A DNA stretch of 62,000 nucleotides from Tubiluchus corallicola. Its lineage: Eukaryota; Priapulida; Priapulimorpha; Priapulimorphida; Tubiluchidae. This document shows positions 27,355-41,600 of the stretch, in pieces. Every line of letters starts with the position of its first letter. The first letter of the stretch is position 1. The DNA lies in NCBI GenBank assembly GCA_030141605.1, contig JAQGDQ010000340.1, positions 1-62,000 of the forward strand. The letters run 5' to 3'. The notes beneath the pieces are model-generated. The model had not been told where the DNA came from. It did no database searches and was given only the letters and a program-made list of their open reading frames with translations. The translations under genes and the position numbers were made by a program.

Positions 27355-28983
27355 CAATCATTCTTTCTTGGAAAAGCTCGCAATACATGTACTTATTGCC
27401 GGTTGAACTGTCCAATTGTACACACTAAATATTTGGTACTGAACCACTCTTACAAACCTCGTACTTAGTATTGAAGCAACCTCGCTGAAAAAACACAAAA
27501 GCTTAGTATTGAACTACTACAATGAAGGTTCATCGGTTGGTTTACAGGATTGTCCAAAAAACGTTTTATAAAATGCCTTTCAACGAGTTCTCTTGATTTT
27601 GTTTTGCATTGTTACGTGTTACATGAAAATCTATGTATCTCGGAGAGTTGAGCTTATTTTAATATTTGAGAATATTACAAAGTTTCAGCAACAAAATTGT
27701 GATGAGTGCCTCGTGTGAAATCAGTCATCTTAGTAAAATCAAATTTTTAAGTCGCGATTATTTCAAGCTTGGGCGCGCTCATTTTGAATGAAAAATGACG
27801 TCATCCGGTTACAGTGCAATGTGAACACTTATCCCGTCTGCTGCTTAAGCAAACTTTTTACAGCTGCAGTTATAATTGTTAACTACAAGCAATCCAAAAC
27901 GTTAAATGAAAGATCATTAATCCTACTTTTCTTTTTGATGAATCTCGTTTCTCCTTATGTAATGACCTCCAACAACGTTAGTTAACCCGTTAAAGTAACA
28001 GAATAATTATCTTAACAAACTAAACCTGAGCTCAGTTCGCTAAGTAATACTATATACTTACAGCCTGGCAGAGTTTCATGCTTTCTGTAGTCAGATTAAT
28101 AATTTACATACAGTACTTACGCATTTTGAGGTACAGTCCTGTGGATTAAAGCTACTATTAAAGTTTTTTATTCGTACTCAGACACACGTTCAATAACAAA
28201 ATTATGTACAAGGATTAGTCAACAAATAACAATATAGGTTAAATAAATCAAGCTAGTTAAAAATATAAATCTAATACACGTACCGTACATAATACACCAA
28301 TAATTGTCTGTTCAACACGACATGACTTTAAAAATTAGTAAAAAAATATCTACGTGAGCACTTTATAAGTTATTGTTAATCCGATGACGAATTTCACACA
28401 GACACAGTTAAAAACAAAAACGTAATCAGCTAGAATAGCTCAACTAATGAGTGAACTGCTGAAGTTTTGTTACGCGAGCCTTAGTGTTAACAGGTTACGT
28501 CATTTTTACGTCATTGGCGGAAGGGAGATTAATTTAAATTCGTTTGATGTATAGATCGCCGCAAATGGTGCCCTCGTCGAAGCTGTAGCCTCGAATCTTA
28601 TATATATATATATTGTATATATATATGTATACATATATATATATATATATATATGTATATTGCGTATATTGTGTAGTAATTTCAATATTTTAAAGTGTAT
28701 GTTAAAATACAATGAATGTTGTTCCTTTAACTGCTTGCTAAAGCTGAACTTTGCAAAGGCAAATTGTTGAGGTAGCACTTGTCTGTGCTGAATTTCTCTG
28801 GACATGTTACTAGAATAAAATTAGCTTACACAACATTACACAGAGATGCGAACAATATATTAACCTTGCAAGCTTCAAGATAGCATCCAAGTAACTCAGC
28901 CAATAAGGGTTTTAACATTAACATTGAACGAAATAAAATTTTATAACCAGGAATCAAAGCTGTTGATTTGGAAATTTTTACAG
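27351..28983. other. Upstream of the pentraxin gene; (TA)n
   Basis: It holds 'aaaaatgacgtcatccgg' (CRE-like) near 27790 and imperfect (TA)n at about 28600-28656. A further 5' exon with the pentraxin start codon is expected here or further upstream, but I could not place it. Confidence 0.45.
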
Positions 28984-29038
28984 GTCTTGCTGGTCCTGAC
29001 TGGATGTCTTGGAAGCAGCCATGCTCAAGGCTATGAGC
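28984..29038 (+). CDS. Pentraxin gene, probable signal-peptide exon
   Basis: After an acceptor 'atttttacag' the frame reads VLLVLTGCLGSSHAQGYE, a hydrophobic core with a small-residue cleavage region. It ends in phase 1 at a GTGAGT donor. Phase 1 is what the next exon (32342) needs: C plus CG gives Pro. There is no in-frame ATG, so the start codon must lie in an earlier exon. The overlapping 140-codon minus-strand frame at 28826-29248 is treated as a shadow. Confidence 0.5.
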
Positions 29039-29650
29039 GTGAGTGCATAGATATTTAATTTTCCTTATTTTCGACAAGGTTGGTACAAACCTTAAGCTTG
29101 CACGTTTGTCACCCATCGTGTCCATTTTAGTATCTTTTATGGCACATTTGAAAAAAATCTTCATTTTCTTGGATATCCTAATGACTATAATATAAGACAG
29201 GGTAAGACAGGGTGGACAGGCAAAGGGCCACCGACTCTCCACATTCAAAATATGGTTAGGTGGATGGACTGAAGGCCAAGGCTAAAGGATGTGCTGATGG
29301 CTGCATTATTAAATAAGCCTGCAGCCTTGAGCGAATTGCGACTTTTACAACTTTTTTATCAAAAAATAATAAATAATAATATTAGTAAAACTTAGCAAAA
29401 CCCAAATATGTCGGAAATTAAATAACGAAATCATTGACTTTTTGTACAAGTGTATGTGCTTAGCGTATACAAGTTTTCGTAGTAGATCCCAGTATTTATG
29501 TAGACCAGTGAAGTTAAAATACAGGAGATATAAGTACTTCGATGTAGATAATTTCTCAAACGATGTATGTTTAGGCCCGTTAGATGCGGTCCCGTTTATT
29601 TTTGACAATTGTGAAAACCAGTGCTAGTTTTTTTCCATATATTAATGCCC

Positions 29651-29681
<31 letters not shown>

Positions 29682-32600
29682 AAGTCTTCGTTAGCTTTTG
29701 TTCAGGCAAAAATTTCTGCCAAACATACAACTCTACAACACTAAACGTTAGCTATTCTGTAATTAGCTTTTAGTAGCTTTTATAACATTATTTACAATGA
29801 TGTTAAACAAGGAGTATTAAAGTGAGCGCTAAATTCAAGGTCGTTAATGAAACAAGTTTCCTGTCTAGTAATCTAAAATTCTGTTAAGTTAATAAACTAA
29901 ATTATAAAATCCCCAATACAATTTTCAAGACCACAATGAGTTAGAACAAGTAATGTTAAAAACTACATGAATTTAAGCCCTATTTTACTCAAATTTAGCA
30001 ACAAGATCTTAAAATGAAAGTCATTTACGAAGTAAATTAGCGCTGTTGCTAAATTTACGTTTTTGGTGCCATATACAAGCTTTAAGTTGTCATTTCGTAG
30101 GTCGTTTAGTAGTACATTTACTGTCTACTACTAAACGAACTAAACTCGATTACTCAGCGATGTCATTGATGTCATCATAAACCCGGCAATTATATATTCA
30201 AGTATAGGCAATCCAGCCACGAATCCATTAATAGCACATAGCGGAAAGCTATACATATAGGTTTTACATGTCAAATGTAGACCTACGTTAACTCTAATGT
30301 AGATTTAGGTAATTCAAATGTGTTTTGGTAACTCAAACGTAGACTTTGGTAGTTCAAATGTGTCTTGGTAACTCAAATGTAGACTTTGGTAGTTCAAATG
30401 TGTTAACGATGGTTTTCAAGAAATCTTAAGCGTTTTTTGTAAGTCAAGTGTAGACACATGTCAAGTCAAATGTGACATTGGCATCTCAAATGTGGATAGA
30501 TGGTAAAGTTTAAGGATGTTAAATTTAATCTTCTTTAATATCAATTTAATAATTGCTCCTAAGTTAAAATAACAACGTTACAGGCCTACTAATAGATACA
30601 CTATCTTTGGTTTACCTTTTTCTAATTTGCACTTAAATAACTTAGTTACCGATTTATTCAAAGTGATGCGTCTACATTTGACTTACCAAAGTCACATTTG
30701 AGTTACCAAAACACATTCGAAATTCCTATGTCTACATTTGACTTACCTAAGTCACATTTGAACTTTCCTGTGTCTGCATTTGACGTGTAAAACCTATAGA
30801 AGAATAGTGCTGAATAGTAGATTTTGAGCAAACTACAAACGAAGACTGGGAAGCTTGAAGGTTATATAGTAGGTGCCGTTTAATACTTACGTTTAATGGA
30901 ATGAGTCCGCCTAGTTGACCCAGAATTATCTGGAACGAGGCGAGGAGGCAGGAGGGAAGCTGCCCTCCAAGGGCAAATGTATTGTACATTTTCATGGCAA
31001 AAGCTGGTTATTTTCTGGGAAAATAATTCTTTTTCAAAAATTTCAAAACTCAAGATCTCAATGTTCAAAAATTGTTTACATACTGCACTCTTCTCTTTTA
31101 CTGAATGGAAACAAAGTGTTTCTTGTACGGCGAATTGCTTTAAATTATAATATTTTTAAAGTTAATAATAGTATCAAATCTAGTTCATTAAACCCTACGC
31201 GTCCCTTACACACTTTTTAAATACATGCTCATCAATGTACCGACATTTAAAGTAAGAATTACACATTTAGTCGCTTTGAGTTTTCCAATGCTAGTTATCC
31301 TATTCACATTGTTCCACGGCTTAGTCTTTTTCTTATTTTAAAAAGCAAACTTACACATGTACAATTCCTTCGTAGCTTCCAAGTTTCAGTACTGTTCTTT
31401 AATATGGCACTTTTCTTCAAAAACTAGCACCAATATGACAGAAAAAATACAAAAATGGCATTTACGCTTTATATAATGATTTTTCAAGCTGGTATGACGT
31501 ACAATCGTCCAGGGTCGGTTCTTCACGTGACAAGGATGAACAATTTAGTCAAAACTGCCTAGAAAATGCTAAACAACTCTGGACCTGACTATTTGCATAA
31601 TTTAATTAACAAGAAACCTGTTACAAGGTAACTGGGCTGTAACAACAATCTGCAGATTCCTCGCTTTAGTACAGTGACCTGAGGGAAATGTGTGTCAGGT
31701 TCAGAGTTGCCCAGCTCTGGATATACCTAACTATTTAAAGCAAGTACAAATATTAAGCAGCTACAAAGTTACTAAAAACTTGTAAAGGAGATAAACGCAA
31801 ATATACTTTTTGCACCTAAAATTTACAAAATAATTTTCATTCAAGAAATATGAGGCGTAAATCCAATAATTTAGCGTGTGAACTTTTACTGATTGTTTTT
31901 ATTCAATTTTTCATATCAAAACTATAATAAACAATGTGATGTATAACTGCTCTATTTTTCTGTGAATGCGTAGTTGGACCTCTTTGTAAACCGTCAAGGT
32001 GTTTTAAATATTACAACATCTTAGAATGTAAATTTCTCTTGTGCTATTTGCAAAAGTACATACTTTTAGATTCACATTGAAGATAGTTTAGGGTTGTTTC
32101 GATGTAGTTTTAGTTACCTGTTTTATTTATTTTTTGTTAAATTCTAATCGTTAAAAAGCTTTAATGCAAAAAGCTTTGATGCCATTTTGCAAAACATTGA
32201 TTGTCCTTAGACTCAGTTTTACAGTATGTTTCAATTTCTAGCTGCGATGTTTTCGTCGCATAAAATCATATGATTTTTTCTGATCGAGGTCGCAAAAATT
32301 TTTGTTTTAATAATCACGCAATTATTTTAAAATGTTTTCAGCGGATTTTGTACCATGCAATACTTTAGACGGTTTTATGACCGTACATACAGGAGTTTCA
32401 CGTGGTGACTCCACGCCTCAAGATCCAAACGTCCTCACTTTTACGTCAGGAACGACCACGCAAACTATCGCACAAATCACCTTTTGTATGGTAATGAGAC
32501 GACACTTTCGTTATTTTAAAACTTTGCTGTTCAAACCATGTGTTATTGCGTATATAGAATTGATATAACAAAATGATATCAGAATCTCAGTCACCTCACT

Positions 32601-35600
32601 GACTGTAACTGAAGCTATATGCCTTATATAACACAAACTTAATTAATTCTTGATGACAAGAACAGTGATAATGAAAAAAATCCCTTTTTAAGAAAGCAGG
32701 AAAACCTCGAGATTTAAAATTACCGATGTAGATTATTTACAGGTGAAAAAAGGAAAAAGATCACACGGATTTACTAATACTAATTTCTGAGGATTTTTTT
32801 ATATTGTTACATATAACGACACATTTAATTCCATGAAGATTTTTTCCTTTTTTACCTGTAAGTAAAACTACGGTGATAGCATGAAACGTCATATATGTAT
32901 ATATGAGGCAATCTCAGTATTTTAAGTGTCATAATTTATTAAGTGTGATGCATCATTAAAATATTATTTAGTTTGTGGGCTTAATGTCATGGTAGTACAT
33001 GTACTTCTAAATCAGGATTAATATTGGAGTATACACTTTGTTTTGACTTAGAATCATCATTCAATCTTCGAAATCGATGCCCAGCATCGTCCACACATTT
33101 ATATAGGTTTTACATGTCAAATGTAGACCTGCGTTAACTCAAATGTAGATTTAGGTAATTCAAATGTTTCCTGGTAAGTCAAATGTAGACGTAGGTAGCT
33201 CAAATGTGTTATCAATGGTTTTCAACAAATCTTGAGCGCTTCTGGTAAGTCAAATGTAGACACATGTCCAGTCAAATGTGACATTGGTATCTCAAATGTG
33301 GATAGGTGTTAAAGTTTAAGGATGTTAAATTTAATCTTCTTTAATTTCAATTTAATAATTGCTCCTAAGTTAAAATAACAACTTTATAGGCCTACTAATA
33401 GACGCACTATCTTTGGTTTATGTTTTTCTAATTTGCACTTAAATAACTTAATTACCGATTTATTTAAAGTAATGCATCTGCATTTGACTTACTTAAGTCA
33501 CATTTGAGTTACCAAAACACATTCGAATTTCCTATGTCTACATTTGACTTACCTAAGTCACATTTGAGTTACCAAAACACATTCGAAATTCCTATGTCTA
33601 CATTTGACTTACCTAAGTCACATTTGAACTTTCCCGTGTCTACATTTGATGTGTAAAACCTATAGTGTAAATGATTTCAAAACCATTTCTAAAATTGTGA
33701 AAATCTTCACATTGGTAATGCATGACGTGTTAAGTCTCTTATGGTTTCGCTAGTCATACAAATCTATGAACGTGACTCGTCTAAATTAAAAAGGCCATGA
33801 AGGGCATTCACCAGCCTCATACTAATAAACCTTTTCCTGTTTGAAGTGGCTGAGACTCTTTCCGCCAAGCAGTACTGGCTATCTTTTGTCAACATTCACT
33901 GGCTCAGATGGGTATTACCTTATAATGGGAGTGACCGATAAAAACGCCATTGTAGTCGCAGCACGTGACAGTGGTGGAACAATTCAAAGAAAGTGAGTTA
34001 ACTGATAATTATTACGTATACTTTAGGTTTTACAGGTCAAATGTAGACTTAGGTAACTCAAATGTGTCTTGGTAACTCAAATGTAGACTTAGGTAGTTCA
34101 AATGTGTTAACAATGGTTTTCAACAAATCTTGAGTGTTTTTGGTAAGTCAAATGTAGACACATGTCAAGTCAAATGTCCTATGTCTACATTTCACTTACC
34201 TAAGTCACATTTGAGTTACCAAAACACATTCGAAATTCCTATGTCTACATTTGACTTACCTAAGTCACATTTGAACTTTCCTGTGTCTACATTTGACGTG
34301 TAAAACCTATTCAAACTACTAAATCATTTCCGCAATAGGCTAGTAAAACCTAAATTAGGCTAAATTAAATTAGGCATACGTTGTTCAACTTTAAGCACGT
34401 GATTATTATCAAGATAGAAAAGACTTCGTAATTAACAATGTTGATTTCCGTTTCTACTGAACAGAACTCACGATAATCTGGGAAACCTGCTTGAAGATGG
34501 GCATTGGCATCATCTGTGCATCACTTACGATGCTTTAACTGCAGAATGTCAAATCTACGTGGACGGAGAGCTAGAAGGTAACTACACCTTTAACACTATA
34601 CGGAGAAGATATCGGTCGCGTTCTGAATTTTCATAATCAGTTTCGCACCATTAACCCTTTCATACCCGTTGTATCCCGTGGGATATGAGAATATTTTCTG
34701 CCTTTAAAATTAATAAAATTTTAAAACTGACAGTTTATTGATCTGTTAATAGTTATTTTGATTTAAGCCAATAACAATAGACTAAAAATGGTGATAAAAT
34801 GGCAAACTAGAAAATCTACATAACATAAAAAACTGTGCAAGGTACAGTACTTTAGAGACGACTTTGTACAGATTAGCATAGCATGCATACTAAATGTCTT
34901 AAATACTTTGAAAAATTATCAGCAGTTGCAAAATGAAGCACATTTCATGCTTCCATTGAATCCCAATTTTTCCGTGGGATACAGGCTATATTTAGCACAC
35001 GGGCACAGGTAGAAAAAAATTAGTATCATGTGTAAACAAGATGGACATACTGAACAAAAGTAGCAAATCAAAAAAATTTCTTTTAAAAAATTAATTTGGG
35101 ACTCAAAGGGTTAATGATCTTTGTCCACTTGTACCCCTATTTACACTGCAAGTTGTGGAGTTATTTTACCCCTGCGTCATTTAACAACACATTGTCTGGG
35201 CGCCGAGAATCGTGAGTTCATCTACCTCAGGTGTCGAGCGGTATACACCTTGTTTACATTAAAAATAAATTTACAAATAATAATAATAATAAATAAAATC
35301 AGCGAAATCTGCGTCTTGCTATTCAAGTAAAATACACGTAGTGATCTTTCTGTCTGCGTGACTTTACAATAGAATTGGTTCTAAAAAGGCCACAGTTGCT
35401 AGTATGCTTTACATAAAACTTTATTTATTTATTTTAAATGGATTAACATGCAGGAATATTACTGATCGAAGTATTTCCACTATGTGCAATTCCTACAAAT
35501 ACATTTTAGTCGAGAACAGGTATATGTAATTGGTTAGCTTTATGAATGCAATTACATAGAAAGTTAGTTCAAAACTACATTCACCTGAAAATTATGACGT

Positions 35601-38600
35601 ACCTGGTAGATTTCGATTCCGTAAACGCACTACTTAAATTAATTTCTGCATATTGCCTAATGTTTATGAAAAAAATTACAAAATTAGGCATCTATTTTAT
35701 GGTAAAAATTTATTATAGTTTTGAAGGAAATTGACAGTGCACTGCTTTTCTTCAGTCGATGGTGGCATGATGACGTCATTGATGGAAAGAATAGGCGTTC
35801 AAAATGGAAGCACCCAAGCGTGTATTCATTGCAACTTTAAACGGATTTTATTAATTATACGAGACGCTTATCACATCTTTTTTTTATTAAATTCTTCTAA
35901 TATTTTTCGTGAACTTTTGAAATAAGCCTAACTTCCCAGAAAGGATGGTTTTTCCTTTAATTCATAATTTGTGGTCTGACAAATTCCAGGGAGGAATTTT
36001 GATGACAAAAAATCATCACAAATTGCAGTGTCTAATGATGAACGAGACTTGCATAGCATAACGAAAAGAAAACAGGATGATTTTTCATACCATACCCCAT
36101 TTTGAAGTACGGTAAAAAGTATACATCTTAATACCACGGCAATAATTCTTTCACGTAAGTCGTTCTTGAAAAAATAATGCATCTTTCCTTTCAATATTTT
36201 AAAGAGTAGATTGTTTTGACCTACAGTTTAAGATTGGGCCCGGTTTTCCTTTAACCCTTTCATACCCGTTGTATCCCGTGGGATACGAGAATATTTTCTG
36301 CCTTTAAAATTAATAAAATTTTAAAACTGACAGTTATTTGATCTGTTAATAGTTATTTTGATTTAAGCCAATAACAATAGACTAAAAATGGTGATAAAAT
36401 GGCAAACTAGAAAATCTACATAACATAAAAAACTGTGCAAGGTACAGTACTTTAGAGACGACTTTGTACAGATCAGCATAGCGTGCATACTAAATGTCTT
36501 AAATACTTTAAAAAAATATCAGCAGTTACAGAATGAAGCATATTTTTTGCTTTTGTTGTTTCTAAAAAAGTCGGATTTTGTTTTTTTGCACATGACAAAG
36601 AATGTTGTGTATCCCACATGATACATTGGGAACAAAAGTACCAAGCCAAAAATTGTTTTTCTTTTTAAAAAAATAATTTTGGGACTGAAAGGGTTAAGTA
36701 AGTATTCTTGAAGCTGTTGTTAAGCTGTTGCAAACAAGTCACATTCTTACGGCAATTTTTTGCTCTGTACAGTATTCTATGCTGATTAAGTGTTTATGTG
36801 ACTGATTACTACAAACGTAAACTTAGGTTAACTCAATTTGGCTAAATAATTATAATCTGGAAGACAATATACTATAGGTTTTAAACGGCAAATGTAGACA
36901 CAGGAAAGTTCAAATGTGACTTAGGTAAGTCAAATGTAGACACAGGAAAGTTCAAATGTGTTTTGGTAACTCAAATGTGACTTAGGTAAGTCAAATGTAG
37001 ATGCAATACTTTGAATAAATCGGTAATTAAGTTATTTAAGTGCAAATTAGAAAAAGGTAAACCAAAGATAGTGCATCTATTAGTAAGCCTATAACGTTGT
37101 TATTTTAACTTAGGAGCAATTATTAAATTGAAATTAAAGAAGATTAAATTTAACATCCTTAAACTTTACCTCCTATCCACATTTGAGATACCAAAGTCAC
37201 ATTTGACTTGACATGTGTCTACATTTGACTTACCAAAAACGCTCAAGATTTGTTGAAAACCATTGTTAACACATTTGAACTACCTAAGTCTACATTTGAG
37301 TTACCAAGACACCTTTGAATTACCTAAATCTACATTTGAGTTAACGCAGGTCTACAGTTGACATGTAAAACCTATATTACCCGCATGTTGTTCATATTGT
37401 TGCCTCGTTATTTGTATGTTTGAATTTATATAAAAGTTGGTGTTTTCCACAAGGGAGCTGGGCACAATAGATAACATTAAATACAGTGTTCTTGGATTAA
37501 ATGAACTGTAATCACTACCATTATTGTGTCGCTAATTAATAGGATCATTATTATATAGGTTTTACACGTCAAATGTAGACACATTGAAGTTCAAATGTGA
37601 CTTAGGTAAGTCAAATGTAGACATAGGAATTTCGAATGTGTGTCGGTAACTCAAATGTGACTTAGGTAAGTCAAATGTAGACTTAGGAATTTTGAATGTG
37701 TTTTGGTAACTCAAATGAGACTTAGGTAAGTCAAATGTAGATGCGGTACTTTGAATAAATCAGTAATTAACTCATTTAAGTGCAAATTACGAAAAGGTAA
37801 AACGAAATTAAAATTGTATTTTATGGTCATGGTGCTATCGACAGCATCACTTTCCAATGAACAGTGAATCACTAATCAGTTTTTTAAGTAATGCATTAGC
37901 ACTGCATTAAGGAATTAGTTTCTCTCAAGAAACATTGCTTATCTTAAGAATGTATTGTTTTCTCAAACAGTTCCAATGGTATGTAAAGTTTACAGAATAT
38001 TAGTGAACTATTAGTAGACCTATAAAGTTATTATTTTGACACCTATCCACATTTGAGATACCAATGTCACATTTTACTTACCAAAACCGCTTAAGAATTC
38101 TTGAAAACCATTGTTAACACATTTGAACTACCTAAGTCACATTTGAGTTACCAAGACACATTTGAATTACCTAAATCTACATTTGAGTTAACGTCGGTCT
38201 ACATTTGACATGTAAAACCTATAGTTCAGCGCTGCGTGCGCGAGTACCACTGGAACTGGAACTACTTTTTTCGCCGTTTTGCCTTACTTTTAAAACAATT
38301 TAAGACTTACGTATTTTCCAGCTAGCGGAACGATCGTAGGAATAATGACGCCTGACGACTTCGGCACCCAGTTAACTGTGGATATTGGTCATGCGCCTGA
38401 CTTCATCCCCAAATTTTTTGATTACCAAGGTTTAATCACGGATGCCATAACGTTTTCAAGCATTCTATCGGGGACGAGCATTGGTAAGTAGTGCCATCAA
38501 AGTACAACAAACATGTTGCTCAGCCGATAGGGGTGAGCATCGAACGTTCGAGTTCGAACGTTCGAATCGAATTCGAACGCTCGAATTCGATTCGAACGAG

Positions 38601-41600
38601 TTTTTTTAGTTCGAACTCGATTCGAATCCAAAACTTTAGATTCGAATAATTCAGCACTTCAATCACATATGTTCCTGATCTCTAAAATGATTGAAACAAC
38701 AAGCAATTAGCGTAATTTAGCAGTGATTTCTGTGCACAACTTTAAACAAATTACTAGTCGTTTTACTGCAGAACAAAATCTAGTGATACACATGATCTTT
38801 GTAAGACTAATTTTTACTGGTGGTTCGAAAACTTGTTCGAAAGTCGTTCAATCTCAATTCGAATTCGACACACTGAAGTTCGGTTCGATTCGAATTCGCT
38901 TTCTGGTAAAGAATGCTCACCCCTATCAGCCGAACGACTGCAGCCTTATTAATTTTTGTAACAAGGATTTAAATGCAACGCATGCACAGACTTAGACTTG
39001 ATGGCATGTTGTAGAAATACTGCATTTGATTGGATAAAAAAACAGTAAATTTATCGAAACATACGGCGGTATTCAAATCTATGTTTAGGCATGAGTTTTA
39101 ACAAAAGTTTTTGGCTGAACGTTTTTTTTATTTTCTTAACCCTTTTTTCTGTTAAAGACATATGCTGCATTTGCACATTCGTCGTTCTTTCCAAATTGTA
39201 AACCTATATTTCATTTGTAACATCTATAAGCCAATTTGTGCTCCGTTTTTATTAATCCAAATGAATATAAACGCGTATGAGTACCAGCGAGGTTAATCTC
39301 GTCAGGAGGAGTGCAAATTTTATCATCTGTAGCCAAGTACAATCCGATCTGTTTTTTGTTCCTTTTGCACATTTATTGCCAATTATTAGTCACAGAATGA
39401 TTTAATTCTCCTGTAATCGCTAATGTCGATTTTTGCTCTAAGATAGGTAGTCATTTCCTGAGAAGCAAAATATTACTACTTATTTTTACGTACACTTGAC
39501 TATCGACTGGCTGTTTTCAGAAAAGCAGTGTTGGTACGTCCTTCTTGAGCGCAAAGGTCTAATTCGAACCTAAGGAAAAAATATGCGGAAATTTTCACAA
39601 TACCATTCACAAAGCCATTCACAATACTTTACTCATTTTCCTGAAGCTAAGCAATGACAAACCAAGAATAAACACAACTCAACGTTATTTTGTTGTTATT
39701 CTGGCACAAAATCGCTCACATAGTACAGAATCCGAATGGACACGTTTTTGGTCGAGGGACCAAATCGCTGCTGATCTGGATTTTGTTACTTTTGTTGCTG
39801 TTACTGAGCGATAACGTTTTGAAAAAAGCTTCTTGAATTCGCAACGGATCGTCATGAAACTTTACAGGAATATGACAGAATGACTCCACATCCACTGAGA
39901 CCTTGTGCAAATGATTCAATAATTTAAATGTTGTTACTAATGTTCTATTAGAATGGTGTAGTATTTCTCGTTCAGCCATTTTGAATTTAAGATGGTGGCA
40001 ATATATATATATGTATAACTGAGTATAGCAATGACACAATAACATTGACAATAATATTGCGCTATATTGATATTGTGCAATATTATTGAGTTTCTGTAGG
40101 AGATAATTAAGATTACGCAATATTAATATGTCGTACACTGTATTGCGTAATATTATTGTTAATGATAGTGTGTGATATTATTGCATCGTGTGCATGCTCC
40201 TTATGTAAACCACAATGGATCATCATGAAACTCTGCAGGAATATACCATGATTCCATATCCACTGACGCATTGTAAATGCTTTATAACACTAATTGGCAA
40301 TTCGAGCGGTGAAATATTTTGTCATTTTTTTCTGTAAAATTATTGAAAAAATGCGAATTTTCATCAGTTTCATATCTTTAGGCTAACCGTTCTTTTAAAA
40401 GTTTATAATTAACTAAAAATGTGTTTTATTATAAATATATTTTGTATATTCTTCCCTACAAATAGAGAGATTGTAAGTAGCCTTTTCAAATAAAGTTTTA
40501 TCCACCCCATAAGCGTCTAATGATCTAATAATTAAAATATCGTTACTAATCAGTTTTATTAGAAGGATGTGATATTTCTTGTGACATAACTGAAGATTAT
40601 TTTGTCTTGTAAGCCAATGTGATAGCGCCCTGTCTTCGTGCACTATCGGACGTACTACTGTCCAAGCTTGATCTTTTATTTTGAATGCCTGTGCAAGCCA
40701 AATAAACACTGTTTTATTTTTATTCTTAACAATTAGATTAATATTAATATGTTGCGATATTATAGTACTGAGTTATTTGAACTTAAAATACTTCTTTACG
40801 AGGTGAAGAGATGAAGCAGTTTAGTTTTGCATATGTACAGCTGTGAAATCCGCACAGGTAATCTAGTTATGTTTAACGCATACTTGCCTCTCATTGGTTA
40901 TTTTAAAAATGCATAAACACAGGTGATTCCTACAGGTCGTGGAGAAGTGAATTTCTCGATCTAGCTATACAGTTGATACTTGGTTTTTGAGCGTATTGTT
41001 GCGTGTGGCAGGCACGTCTAAAGTCTGCCCACACTTGCTCAGTTCGAACATCTCTAACGAGATTGATTGAGATGTTTTGATTTATACTATTGTTGAACTT
41101 CCTCAAATGATATAAACGGAATAAAAACGGCATGTTAATATGGTCAATGGAATACGGAACTTAATCTAGACTTGTATTGGTGAAATTCCCAGCAAGTTGG
41201 CAGACGGAGTCGAGCAAGCTAGACTGGCGAGGAAGTTGTAGCTATCATGTCAGTGGTGAGGCGAAGGGGTGGTGGTCCTTGAGGTGAGCTGCCAGCGGCT
41301 GTCGGAACTTAGTGGAATCGAATGACCGATGGTATGGTATGAATCGATAACGCATGGAATAGAATGGAATGTTGCAGATGCGTTTACAAAGTCTAGTGAT
41401 GAAACCATCGTCATGGAATGGAAATGGAATGGTGACGCAGTTAATGCCAGGACTGGAATTCCGACATGGTAAACCCGGTTCCGGTATGCTTGTAGCCTCG
41501 TATATACTTGTACAGTTTTGCTTCAATGATCTGTGCACAGTTTTTTTTATGCATATTATATTTGTAATTAAATAAAGCAATTGAATTTAATACCCAGTTT

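Noticed and set aside
26749-27428. Five frames of about 200 residues (Asp-Asn, Met-Ile, Ser-Leu, His-Tyr, Ile)
   Set aside because: All are direct translations of the GATAAT hexamer array.
28826-29248. 140-codon minus-strand ORF
   Set aside because: It overlaps the probable pentraxin signal-peptide exon, lacks domain resemblance and has no supporting splice partner.
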